Shown piece by piece: positions 44,836 to 55,029 of a DNA stretch of 64,000 nt. Position 1 is the first letter of the stretch; each line of letters begins with the position of its first letter. The translations under genes and the position numbers were made by a program. Below the pieces are notes generated by a model. It saw only the letters and a list, made by a program, of their open reading frames with translations. It searched no databases and was not told where the DNA came from. Source of the DNA: Bifidobacterium avesanii (lineage in GTDB: Bacteria; Actinomycetota; Actinomycetes; Actinomycetales; Bifidobacteriaceae); contig NZ_WBSN01000003.1 of NCBI RefSeq assembly GCF_009299475.1, forward strand, positions 1 through 64,000, given 5' to 3'.

Positions 44836-45894
44836 CTAGAACCGCAGCGTGGCGGTCAGCGCCAGATGATCGGTGCCCGGCACCACGAACGACTCCACGT
44901 CGACCGGCAGGGCGCCCGGCGTGAACAGCACGTGGTCGAGCTCGATGCGCGGCCACGGCAGCCACGACGGGAACGTGGTGTGCCGGCCGTTCGCCACGGT
45001 GAGCGATGCATCGCGGAACCCGCTCGCCAGCAGCATGCGGAAGCTCGGATGCTCGATCTGCGAGTTGAGGTCGCCCATCACCACGGCCACGTCGTGGTCC
45101 TCCGCGATGGCCTCCTGCGCCAGCACGCTGAGGCCGATGATGCCCGCCGACCAGTCCGGGCATCCGCGCATCGGGGACTTCGGGTGGGCGGACGCGAACG
45201 TGACCTCGCGCCCGGCGATCATGAGCGTCATGGCCGGCACGTCCGCCGCGGGGATGTTCGCGGCGCTGAGCTGACGGCCCACCGGCTCCTCGCGCGTGAA
45301 CAGCACGTTGAACCCGCCGTTGTCCGTCGCCTTGCCCTCGCCCTGCTGCATGTAGGGCATGACCGCGCCCAGACCGGCCTCGTTGAGGCGGCCGACGAGC
45401 GCGTCGTTGCATTCCTGCAGGGCGAGCACGTCGATGTTCCGCCCCCGCACGGCGTCCACGATCGCGGCGGCGTCGGCGCGGCCGTAACGGCAGTTGAGCG
45501 TCATCACGCGGCGGTCCTCCGCATGCCCGGCTTCGGCGGCCTCCTCGATCGCCTTGCGCGCGGCGCGGAATGCGTTCTCCATCGGCTCGGTGGACGGGCC
45601 GACCGGCAGCTTCAGCGCCGGCGTGGGCTGGGCCATCCACTTGGGCAGCTTGGCCATGCGGTATTCGATCGCGCTGTCGCACGCGACCGTCAGCCACGCG
45701 AGGCACAGGCACATGGGCGCCCACGCCTGCACCGCGGCCGACCAGACGGCCACCGCGAGCAGCGGAATCCACATGAACGGCACCAGCGCGATCATGTACG
45801 GCATCGGCATGTGCGCCTCGCTGCCGGCCGGAAGCCGGATGAGCAGCACCCACAGCATGCACACGAACGCCAGAACCCAAACCGTCGTCACCAT
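44836..45894 (-). CDS. endonuclease/exonuclease/phosphatase-family membrane protein
   Basis: 352 residues. Two or three N-terminal spans (~1-70) anchor an EEP domain (~125-352): 'LNCRYGRADAAAIVDAVRGRNIDVLALQEC' (Glu catalytic/metal; read in pieces), 'VVMGDLNSQI' (D-N pair), and 'GTDHLAL' (final Asp-His). EEP enzymes hydrolyse phosphodiesters in DNA, sphingomyelin or inositol lipids. The anchor and orientation suggest an extracytoplasmic catalytic domain. Substrate unknown. Confidence 0.82.
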   Translation of the reverse strand: MVTTVWVLAFVCMLWVLLIRLPAGSEAHMPMPYMIALVPFMWIPLLAVAVWSAAVQAWAPMCLCLAWLTVACDSAIEYRMAKLPKWMAQPTPALKLPVGPSTEPMENAFRAARKAIEEAAEAGHAEDRRVMTLNCRYGRADAAAIVDAVRGRNIDVLALQECNDALVGRLNEAGLGAVMPYMQQGEGKATDNGGFNVLFTREEPVGRQLSAANIPAADVPAMTLMIAGREVTFASAHPKSPMRGCPDWSAGIIGLSVLAQEAIAEDHDVAVVMGDLNSQIEHPSFRMLLASGFRDASLTVANGRHTTFPSWLPWPRIELDHVLFTPGALPVDVESFVVPGTDHLALTATLRF

Positions 45895-46086
45895 AAGTCT
45901 TGATCAATCTCCTTGCATGCGGCCGTCGCGCGGTCGCTTGTCCTCAACGCCGTCCGGCCGTCCAGCTGTTCAATCGTCCGGCCGTTCAATCGTCCAGTCG
46001 TCCAAGCATAGCGAAGGACCCCTGCCGTCGCACGCGAACGCGGCTGGCAGGGGTCCCTGTGGATCATGCGAGTCGGACGAACCGGT

Positions 46087-47718
46087 TCAGCCGAGCAGTC
46101 CGCTCAGGCCGCCGCCCAGATTCGGCGGCAGGTTGTTCACGTCCAGACCGGCCGGAAGCGCGGGGTTCTGCGGCTTCTTGGCGAACGCGGAGCCGGAGCC
46201 GCTGCCGCCCTTCTTGCCGCCGCCGGCCAGACGCTCGCGCAATGCCCTCTCCTCGGCCTCGCGCTTCATCGGGTTGCCGGACTTGCCGCCCTTCTTCTTG
46301 CCCTTCTTGCCGTTCTTCTTCTTGCCGCCGCCCATGCCGGGGCCGCCGAAGCCGGGGATGCCGCCGCCGGCGCGGTTGGTCATGCGGCGCATCATCTTCG
46401 CGGCCTGGTCGAAGCGCTGCAGCAGCGCGTTGACCTGCGAGACGGTGGTGCCGGAACCGTAGGCGATGCGGGCGCGGCGGGAACCGTCGATGATCTTCGG
46501 GTCGCGGCGCTCGGCCGGCGTCATCGAGCGGATGATCGCCTCCGTGCGGTCGATCTCCTTCTCGTCGAACTGCTCAAGCTCCTTGCGGTGGGCCGCCATG
46601 CCGGGGATCATGCCCAGCAGGTTCTTCATCGGGCCGAGCTTGCGCACCTGCTGGAGCTGGTCGAGGAAGTCGTCCAGACCGAAGCTGCCCTCGGACATCT
46701 TCGCGGCGGCTTGACGGGCCTGCTCCTCGTCGAACTGCTTCTGCGCCTGCTCGATCAGGGTGAGGATGTCGCCCATGTCGAGGATGCGGGAGGCCATGCG
46801 GTCCGGGTGGAAGACCTCGAAGTCCTTGAGACCCTCGCCGGTGGAGGCGAACAGGATCGGCTTGCCGGTCACGCTCGCCACGGACAGGGCCGCGCCGCCT
46901 CGCGCGTCGCCGTCGAGCTTGGAGAGCACCACGCCGGTGAAGTCCACGCCCTCGTCGAACGCCTTCGCGGTCTTGACGGCGTCCTGACCGATCATCGCGT
47001 CGATCACGAACAGGATCTCGTTGGGCTGCACGGCGTCGCGGATGTCGCGCGCCTGCTTCATGAGCACCTCGTCCACGCCCAGACGGCCGGCCGTATCGAT
47101 GATCACCACGTCGTACAGCTTCTGCTTGGCCAGTGCCACGCCGTCGCGCGCCACCTTGACCGGGTCGCCGGTCGTCTCGCCGGGGGCCGCGACCGCCTCG
47201 CCGCCGTCGGACTGCACGCCCTTCTCCGGCGCGTAGACCGGCACGCCGGCGCGCTCGCCCACCACCTGCAGCTGGGTGACGGCGTTCGGGCGCTGGAGAT
47301 CGGCGGCCACGAGGATCGGCGTGTGACCGGATTCCTTGAGCCAGTAGCCGAGCTTGCCGGCGAGCGTGGTCTTGCCGGCGCCCTGCAGACCGGCGAGCAT
47401 GATGATCGTCGGCGGATTCTTGGCGAAGTTGAGCGGGCGGTCCACGCCGCGGCCCAGCACGTCGGTGAGCTCCTCGTTGACGATCTTCACCACCTGCTGG
47501 GCGGGGTTGAGCGCCTCGGAGACCTCGATGCCGAGCGCACGTTCGCGGATGCGCGCGGTGAAGGAACGCACCACGTCGAGCGCCACGTCGGCGTCGAGCA
47601 GCGCGCGGCGGATTTCGCGGATCGTGCCGTCGATGTCCGCCTCGGACAGTTTGCCCTTGGAACGCAGGTTCTTGAATGCGTTCGAAAGCCTATCGGTCAA
47701 AGAACTAAAAGCAGCCAT
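46087..47718 (-). CDS. ffh: signal recognition particle protein Ffh
   Basis: 543 residues from MAAFSSLTDRLSNAF; the upstream open frame to 47916 is rejected as Arg/Gly-rich. N-domain, GTPase with G1 'GLQGAGKTT', 'DTAGRLGVDE' and 'LSKLDGDARGG', and methionine-rich M-domain with 'SRRARIAYGSGTTVSQVNALLQ', which binds 4.5S RNA. Two additions: a ~17-residue insertion after the G1 region (GVQSDGGEAVAAPGETTG) and a Gly/Lys-rich tail. No clear ribosome site; TAGACT lies 13 bases before the ATG. Confidence 0.95.
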   Translation of the reverse strand: MAAFSSLTDRLSNAFKNLRSKGKLSEADIDGTIREIRRALLDADVALDVVRSFTARIRERALGIEVSEALNPAQQVVKIVNEELTDVLGRGVDRPLNFAKNPPTIIMLAGLQGAGKTTLAGKLGYWLKESGHTPILVAADLQRPNAVTQLQVVGERAGVPVYAPEKGVQSDGGEAVAAPGETTGDPVKVARDGVALAKQKLYDVVIIDTAGRLGVDEVLMKQARDIRDAVQPNEILFVIDAMIGQDAVKTAKAFDEGVDFTGVVLSKLDGDARGGAALSVASVTGKPILFASTGEGLKDFEVFHPDRMASRILDMGDILTLIEQAQKQFDEEQARQAAAKMSEGSFGLDDFLDQLQQVRKLGPMKNLLGMIPGMAAHRKELEQFDEKEIDRTEAIIRSMTPAERRDPKIIDGSRRARIAYGSGTTVSQVNALLQRFDQAAKMMRRMTNRAGGGIPGFGGPGMGGGKKKNGKKGKKKGGKSGNPMKREAEERALRERLAGGGKKGGSGSGSAFAKKPQNPALPAGLDVNNLPPNLGGGLSGLLG

Positions 47719-47874
47719 AATGCGTAACAGTCTAGCCGTCACGCGGGAAAACGGACCGATGCCCCCGTGCGCGCTCGGCGTCCCGTCCGCTGCCTGCTCC
47801 CGCCGTCCCTGTCCATCGCCTGCTTCCGCTGCCCGCTCCCGTGCCGCCCGCTTCTGCCCCCCCCATCCACAAAA

Positions 47875-47973
47875 TGAGCGAATCCAGTGCGTGACGCGGC
47901 ATGTTTGCGTTCTCAAACACTGGATTCGCTCGATCCGCGGTGGGGCACGGCTGGATTGAGCGAATCCGGTGCG
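47875..47973. repeat. GAGCGAATCCAGTG three-arm element, second copy
   Basis: Arms: 47875-47891 direct, 47918-47939 inverted (CACTGGATTCGCTC...), 47951-47973 direct. The order, orientation and short spacing between arms 2 and 3 match 40692-40850; the spacer between arms 1 and 2 is only ~26 bp and lacks the 26-bp hairpin. It lies between ffh and the CDF-like gene. Confidence 0.87.
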
Positions 47974-48080
47974 CCGATCCAGCCCGACCGCTACACTGGA
48001 TGGGCAGTGGTATTGATATTCATTTCATATATCGCTGGACACCCCGATGCAAGCAGTACTCAGCAAAGGAAGGCCCAACG

Positions 48081-48986
48081 ATGCCTCAAAAGCAAATTGA
48101 ACGCAAAGCACTGATCGTCGGCATCATCGTCAACGTCACGACGGTGATCATGGGCATGATCGTGTTCTTCATGACCGGCCTCAAGGCCATGTTCCTCGAC
48201 ACCACCTTCACCGTGATCTCGGTGATCTCCGGGCTGGTGGCCGTCTTCCTCTCCTCGCACACCATCCGCACCTCCGACCGCTTCCCCAACGGCAAGTTCG
48301 CCCTCGAGCCGATCTACGCCATCTGCAAGGCCCTGCTCACCATCTCCCTGCTCGCCTTCTCCCTGCTCGACGTGACGCAGGTCGCCTGGGACTACTTCGT
48401 TCTCGGCGAGGGCGAGCGCATCGAAACCGGCCCGGTGGTGATCTACGAGATCGTCACCGTGGTCATCTGCTTCGCCCTGTTCGTCTACTATCGGCGGCGG
48501 AACCGCAAATTGCGCGGCGCGAGCACCATGCTCATCGCCGAGCAGAACAGCACGCTCATCGACGCCGCCATGTCGTTCGGCATCGGCGTGGTGGCCGTGT
48601 TCCTGTTCCTGCTGCCCGCCGGCACCCCGCTCGACTTCCTGCACTACACCGGCGACTTCTTCATCACGCTGGCGATCGTGCTGCTCACGGTCAAGGAGCC
48701 GTTCGGCGTGCTCAAGGACGCGTTCGTGGAGCTCGTGGGCGGCGTGCACGACGACGAGGAGACCAACGGCTTCGTGCAGGAGGCGGCCCTGCGTCATCTG
48801 CCCGCCGGCACGGAATACGAGAAGACGCTGGTGTTCAAGACCGGCATGAACTACACGGTGGACGTGTATCTGGCCGGCGCGTCCGACACGATCGACGTGG
48901 CGGATCTGGTGGCGTGCAAGCGCAGGCTGGAGAGGGAGCTCACGAAGCGCCTGCACATCGTGGACGTGGATTTCGTGTTCGACTGA
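48081..48986 (+). CDS. cation-efflux (CDF-like) transporter with altered metal site
   Basis: 301 residues; AAAGGAAGG seven bases upstream of the ATG. About six spans and a C-terminal ferredoxin-like domain ('YTVDVYLAGASDTIDVADLV...RRLERELTKRLHIVDVDFVFD', pieces), the CDF layout. The span-2 motif normally Dx3D/Hx3D reads 'DTTFTVISVISGL', keeping one Asp, and span 5 reads 'STLIDAAMSFGIG'. The canonical tetrahedral site is therefore incomplete, so transport of Zn/Fe/Mn is likely but not assured. Monocistronic. Confidence 0.8.
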   Translation: MPQKQIERKALIVGIIVNVTTVIMGMIVFFMTGLKAMFLDTTFTVISVISGLVAVFLSSHTIRTSDRFPNGKFALEPIYAICKALLTISLLAFSLLDVTQVAWDYFVLGEGERIETGPVVIYEIVTVVICFALFVYYRRRNRKLRGASTMLIAEQNSTLIDAAMSFGIGVVAVFLFLLPAGTPLDFLHYTGDFFITLAIVLLTVKEPFGVLKDAFVELVGGVHDDEETNGFVQEAALRHLPAGTEYEKTLVFKTGMNYTVDVYLAGASDTIDVADLVACKRRLERELTKRLHIVDVDFVFD

Positions 48987-49029
48987 CGCGTCTGCCTGTT
49001 CGCACGTCCCGTCCGTCCGTGAATCTCCC

Positions 49030-49164
49030 ATTCGGTCCAATCTGCGCCTCCAAAATCACAGCTTGGACCGAATGCGCGATTTGCGGCACAATGCGAACGA
49101 TAACAATCGGCCGATCGGTCCAAGCTGCACCGTCAGGAGTGCAGGTTGGACCGATCGGCCGATT
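49030..49164. repeat. paired CCAAnCTG hairpins, locus 3
   Basis: Hairpin 3a: 49030-49040 (ATTCGGTCCAA) pairs with 49063-49073. Hairpin 3b: 49105-49123 pairs perfectly over 19 bp with 49146-49164 (arm contains CGATCGGTCCAA). Tops CCAATCTGCG...CACAGCTTGG and CCAAGCTGCA...GCAGGTTGG match the loci at 26653 and 40543; the arm CGGTCC is locus-specific. Between the CDF gene and cysS. Confidence 0.9.
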
Positions 49165-49207
49165 TGCGTTGCGTGCGTTGCGTTGCGTGCTTGGCGCTGT
49201 GCGGGGC

Positions 49208-50854
<1,647 letters not shown>

Positions 50855-50977
50855 GAGCGTATGCGCGAAACCAGACAAGGCGGCGGTGCGGTTCCACGCT
50901 GTGACGGGACGGGCGTGTAGGGTGACGGTCGGAAACGCGAATCGGCGAACGCAATTAGGTAACGGCGAGGTGACACA

Positions 50978-51736
50978 ATGGGAGACATGGCCAAACCGCA
51001 AGTGCTTATCCTCCAACACGTCGCTTGGGAGCGTCCGGGCAGGATCCTGCAGAATCTCGAGGATCTGGGGCTCGAATACCAGACGATGAACATCGCGTCG
51101 AAGAAGAACCCCGATCTGCCCGACTTCAAGGACGTCGCCGGAGTGGTGGTCATGGGCGGTCCCATGGGTGCGCTCGACTACGACGACTATCCCGGGCTCA
51201 AGGCGGAGGCCAAGCTGGTGCGCGCCGCCGTGAGCGTGGGCAAGCCGGTGCTCGGCGTGTGCCTAGGCCATCAGATCATCGCCACCGCGCTCGGGGCGAA
51301 GCTCTCCAAGGGGCCGGCGCCGGAGATCGGGTTCGCGCCGATCAAGCGCGTGGACAAGCACGACTTCTTCTCCATGTGGGACAAGCAGATCAACGTGCTG
51401 CACTGGCACAACGACGTGGTGGGCCTGCCCGAAGGCGCGCAATTGCTTGCGCGCACGTCCGGCACCAAGGTGCAGGCGTTCCGCGTCGGCTCCGCGCTGG
51501 GCATGCAGTTCCACCTCGAGGTGACCGCCCAGCTGCTCGAGGACTGGCTCGCCGAGCCGTCCATGGTCAAGGACCTCAAGGCCGCCGGGCTTTCCAAGTC
51601 GCAGCTGCGCGACCAGTTCGCCGAATTCAACCCCACGCTCGAGCCGCTCGCCGAACAGGTGTTTTCCGGCTTCGCGGCCCGATGCAACACGTACGCGAAG
51701 GCGCTCGCGGCCAACGCGGACAAGGGCGACAAGTAG
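50978..51736 (+). CDS. class I glutamine amidotransferase-like protein
   Basis: 252 residues; GCGAGG seven bases before ATG 50978. GATase1 triad: nucleophile Cys in 'GVCLGHQIIA', His in 'MQFHLEVT' and the following Glu. Layout resembles GMP-synthase-like GATases (YfeJ/ GuaA-like stand-alone amidases) that hydrolyse gamma-glutamyl compounds. No synthetase partner is adjacent, so it may act alone on an unknown substrate. Confidence 0.85.
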   Translation: MGDMAKPQVLILQHVAWERPGRILQNLEDLGLEYQTMNIASKKNPDLPDFKDVAGVVVMGGPMGALDYDDYPGLKAEAKLVRAAVSVGKPVLGVCLGHQIIATALGAKLSKGPAPEIGFAPIKRVDKHDFFSMWDKQINVLHWHNDVVGLPEGAQLLARTSGTKVQAFRVGSALGMQFHLEVTAQLLEDWLAEPSMVKDLKAAGLSKSQLRDQFAEFNPTLEPLAEQVFSGFAARCNTYAKALAANADKGDK

Positions 51737-51779
51737 GGGCGCGGGAGGCTGGTTGACCGGTCGTTTGGCTGTTCGGCGG

Positions 51780-51965
51780 TGGCGGGCAGCTGTGACGTTG
51801 GCCGTGACAAAGTTCGTTCCGTGACGCTGACCGTGACGGAGTCCGTCCGGCCACTGTCACACTGTCATAAAAACCGCCATTTTCCAACGTTTCGCGTTGG
51901 CCTCCGCGGTGCATGCGCGGTCTTTGTCACGGCCATTGTCACAGCCTCCGCCGCAGCCCCGTCGT
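51780..51965. repeat. GTGACCGTGAC-arm palindromic element, inverted relative to 36848
   Basis: GTGAC...TGACCGTGAC units on the left and GTCACGGCCATTGTCACAG on the right bracket the reversed core AACCGCCATTTT (~51869-51880). CCGTGACGGAG...CCGTCCGG...TGTCAC matches 36936-36965 almost base for base. Non-coding, between the amidotransferase and ABC-F gene. Confidence 0.85.
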
Positions 51966-52049
51966 TGCTCTCGCTGCGAATGGCCGAACGAATGGACGGG
52001 CGAAGGCCGTCGGGCCCGATGCCTAGGCGTGGCGCTACATTGAGGCACT

Positions 52050-54194
52050 ATGCCGACTTATGACTTGGGACTGGAACACGTATCGCTCGCCTTCGCCACC
52101 AAAACCATCTTCACGGATGTGACGCAGGGCGTCTTCGAGGGCGACCGCATCGGCATCGTCGGCCGCAACGGCGACGGCAAGTCCACCCTGCTCAAACTCT
52201 TCGAGGGCACGCAGACCCCGGATTCCGGCCGCGTGACCAAGCGCAACGGCCTCACCTTCGGCATGCTCTCCCAGCGCGATCCGCTCGACGACGACGCCAC
52301 CGTGCGCGAAGCCGCGCTCGAGGGCCGCGAGGACTACGAATGGGCCGCGGACGCCAAGTCCCGCGAAATCGTGGAGGCGCTGCTCGGCGGCATCGACCTC
52401 AACGCGAAGATCGGCTCCCTGTCCGGCGGCCAGCGTCGCCGCGCGGACATGGCCCGCCTGCTGCTCAAGGACTGGGACATCCTCGCGCTGGACGAACCCA
52501 CGAACCATCTGGACGTGGTGACCATCCACTGGCTCGCCGAGCATCTGCGCAACCGCTGGCCGTCCGGTCAGGGCGCGTTCCTCATCGTCACGCACGACCG
52601 CTGGTTCCTCGACGAGGTGTGCGAGTCCATGTGGGAGGTGCACGACGGCGTGATCGACCCGTTCGAGGGCGGCTATAGCGCGTACATGATGCAGCGCGTC
52701 GAGCGCGACCGCCAGGCCGACGTGCGCGAGGAACGCCGGCGCAACCTGGCCCGCAAGGAGCTCGCGTGGCTGTCCCGCGGCGCCCGCGCCCGCTCCACCA
52801 AGCAGAAATTCCACGTCAAGGCCGCGCGCGAGCTCATCGCCGACGTGCCGCCCATGCGCAACTCCATCGAGCTCAGACAGATGGCCACCTCGCGCCTCGG
52901 CAAGCAGGTGGTGGACCTCATCGACGTGACGCAGGTGTTCGAGCACACGCACGGTTCCGTGGCGCGCGGCGAGGCGGCGGCGAACGGCGGGGACATCGTG
53001 CCGTCGCTGTACGCCGAGCCGAAGGTGTACGGGTCCGTGGAGATCGCCGTGGACGATATGTCCGACCCGCGGCTCGTGGACGCCGGCGTGACCGGGGCGG
53101 TGGCCGCGGAGGCCACTGGAGGGGCCACTGCTGCTGCCCCCGCCTCATCCAACGCCGATGCCTCCGTCTCCGTTGCCGCTCATGCCGTCGTGGCTGATGG
53201 CGCCGACGCCGAGCCCGTCACCTCCGCCGCGCGCAAGGTCACGGTCTCCGGGCGCAAGGTGCTCGACGACGTGACGTGGCTGATCGGTCCCGGCGACCGC
53301 TTCGGCATCGTGGGTGCGAACGGCGCCGGCAAGTCCACGCTCCTAAAGCTCATCGACGGCACGATCACGCCGACCGTGGGCCATGTGAACATCGGCAAGA
53401 CCGTGAAGTTCGCGGTGCTCTCCCAGCGGCTCGACGAGCTGGAGAAGCTCGGCAAGTACAAGATCAAGGAAGTGCTCTCGCGCTACAAGCCGAGCTACAT
53501 CGTGGAGGGCAAGGAGGTCACGCCCGGCCAGCTCATGGAACGCCTCGGCTTCTCCTCCGCGCAGCTCATGACGCCCATCCGCGACCTGTCCGGCGGCCAG
53601 AAGCGCCGCATGCAGCTGCTGCTCATCCTGCTCGACGAGCCGAACGTGCTCATCATGGACGAGCCCGGCAACGACCTCGACACGGACATGCTCGCCGTCA
53701 TGGAGGACCTCCTCGACACGTGGCCCGGCACGCTCATCGTCGTGTCGCACGACCGCTATCTGCTCGAGCGCGTCACCGACCAGCAGTTCGCGCTGATCGG
53801 CGGCAAGGTGCGGCACCTGCCCGGCGGCGTGGATGACTACCTGGACATGATCGAGAAGGCCAAGAACGCGCCGGCTTCCCAGGTTGCCGGGGCCGCTGCC
53901 GGTCGGTCCTCCGCCGCCGCGGATGGCGCGTCCGGCGCGGACGGGTCGAATGGCGGCCAGTCGAAGCTCACCGGCAAGGCGTACCACGAGGCCGGCAAGC
54001 GCGTCCGCGCCATCGAACGCAAGCTCGCCAAGCTCGAGGAGCAGAAGGACAAGCTCGAGCAGGAGATGGCCGCGCACGATCCGTCCGACTATGAGGGCCT
54101 CAACAAGCTCAACACGCAGCTCACCGCCATCGGCACGGAAAGCGACGACCTCGAAGCCGAATGGCTCGAACTCTCCGAACAGCTGGGGGAGTGA
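52050..54194 (+). CDS. ABC-F family ATPase
   Basis: 714 residues with two ATPase cassettes and no membrane span. First: Walker A GRNGDGKST, signature LSGGQRRR, Walker B ILALDEPTNHLD; second: Walker A GANGAGKST, signature LSGGQKRR, Walker B VLIMDEPGNDLD. A ~90-residue Ala/Asp/Val-rich insertion (~303-392) lies before the second cassette and a second (~607-637) precedes the C-terminal coiled coil, which resembles Uup. ABC-F proteins rescue or regulate ribosomes. GAGG four bases before the ATG; TACATT at 52036 suggests a very short leader. Confidence 0.9.
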   Translation: MPTYDLGLEHVSLAFATKTIFTDVTQGVFEGDRIGIVGRNGDGKSTLLKLFEGTQTPDSGRVTKRNGLTFGMLSQRDPLDDDATVREAALEGREDYEWAADAKSREIVEALLGGIDLNAKIGSLSGGQRRRADMARLLLKDWDILALDEPTNHLDVVTIHWLAEHLRNRWPSGQGAFLIVTHDRWFLDEVCESMWEVHDGVIDPFEGGYSAYMMQRVERDRQADVREERRRNLARKELAWLSRGARARSTKQKFHVKAARELIADVPPMRNSIELRQMATSRLGKQVVDLIDVTQVFEHTHGSVARGEAAANGGDIVPSLYAEPKVYGSVEIAVDDMSDPRLVDAGVTGAVAAEATGGATAAAPASSNADASVSVAAHAVVADGADAEPVTSAARKVTVSGRKVLDDVTWLIGPGDRFGIVGANGAGKSTLLKLIDGTITPTVGHVNIGKTVKFAVLSQRLDELEKLGKYKIKEVLSRYKPSYIVEGKEVTPGQLMERLGFSSAQLMTPIRDLSGGQKRRMQLLLILLDEPNVLIMDEPGNDLDTDMLAVMEDLLDTWPGTLIVVSHDRYLLERVTDQQFALIGGKVRHLPGGVDDYLDMIEKAKNAPASQVAGAAAGRSSAAADGASGADGSNGGQSKLTGKAYHEAGKRVRAIERKLAKLEEQKDKLEQEMAAHDPSDYEGLNKLNTQLTAIGTESDDLEAEWLELSEQLGE

Positions 54195-54203
54195 GCGTGG
54201 CGG

Positions 54204-54635
54204 TCAGCCCGATCGGGGTCGTTCCCACGGATTGATGAGCTCCACGCCCGTCCCCTCGAAGTCCCTGACGTTGCGCGTGGCCACCGCCATGCCCCGCGAC
54301 CGCGCGATCGCCGCGATCATCGCGTCCTGCGGGCCGATGCGGTTGCCCATGCGCTGCCGGGCCGCGACGATCACGGCGTAATGAGGCGCCGCCCGGCTGT
54401 CAAATGGAATCGTTCTGTTGCGGAACGTCTCGATGCAGGCACTGACGGCCTGCTTGATGCGTTGTTTCTTGCGGGATTCGTCCAGCAGCGCGACGCCGAA
54501 AAGCAGCTCGGCCACCGTGATGCTGGTGAGATACATGTCCGTCAACGGTTGGCTGATGATCCAGTCCCGTACGGCTTCGTTCGGTTTCGGTCGGCTGATG
54601 ATCTCGCTGACCACATTGGTATCCAGAACGATCAT
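54204..54635 (-). CDS. PIN-domain toxin, FitB/VapC-like
   Basis: 143 residues; GGGG five bases before ATG 54635, with GTG 54641 overlapping the antitoxin stop as alternative. PIN acidic residues: Asp in 'IVLDTNVVSE', Glu in 'SITVAELLFGV', Asp in 'IGPQDAMIAA' and Asp of 'TRNVRDFEG'. This four-acid set builds the Mg-dependent RNase site that cuts tRNA or mRNA. The FitB-like 'NPW' end is present. Coupled to the antitoxin gene. Confidence 0.9.
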   Translation of the reverse strand: MIVLDTNVVSEIISRPKPNEAVRDWIISQPLTDMYLTSITVAELLFGVALLDESRKKQRIKQAVSACIETFRNRTIPFDSRAAPHYAVIVAARQRMGNRIGPQDAMIAAIARSRGMAVATRNVRDFEGTGVELINPWERPRSG

Positions 54636-54637
54636 GA

Positions 54638-54901
54638 TCACCCCAAATCCACGGGCCGCATGTATGGGTCGCGGGGCGGCGTCAGCTCTTCATTCGGGTC
54701 GAGGCCTTCGCCGTCAAGCAGTCGCTGCATTTCCGCCATGAGATCGGTTGAGCTCATGATCTTCTGACTCACATACTGCGCGGTGTACTCCTCCAGAATC
54801 GACCGGGCCTCGGCCTCCATGGAGCGGTTGTTCTTCGCGGCGACGTCCTTGAGCAGCTGAATCTGCTCGTCCGGCACCTTGCGGATGGTGATGGTTCCCA
54901 T
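54638..54901 (-). CDS. FitA-like antitoxin (ribbon-helix-helix)
   Basis: 87 residues from MGTITIRKVPDEQ; GGAGG seven bases upstream. 'ITIRKVPDEQIQLLKDVAAKNNRSMEAEARSILEEY' (pieces) is the Arc/FitA-type ribbon-helix-helix, the DNA-binding part; the acidic C-terminus would block the PIN site. An inverted repeat at 54917-54959 directly upstream is its probable operator. The TGA stop overlaps or abuts the toxin start. Confidence 0.88.
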   Translation of the reverse strand: MGTITIRKVPDEQIQLLKDVAAKNNRSMEAEARSILEEYTAQYVSQKIMSSTDLMAEMQRLLDGEGLDPNEELTPPRDPYMRPVDLG

Positions 54902-54916
54902 GGCGCGCCTCCTGTA

Positions 54917-54959
54917 TGCTAGCGTTTTGCTGTCATAATGTGTAAGCAAAATGCTAGCA
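54917..54959. promoter_or_regulatory. operator of the FitAB-type operon
   Basis: TGCTAGCGTTTTGC (54917-54930) and GCAAAATGCTAGCA (54946-54959) match in 13 of 14 paired positions around a 15-base AT-rich centre. This is the size and place expected for cooperative binding of a toxin-antitoxin complex. Confidence 0.8.
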
Positions 54960-55029
54960 CATATGTTCGAAGCGCGCGAAGGCCGGCGTGTCCGAAGACC
55001 TGCCCGAAAGAATGCCCGGCCGCATGTCC

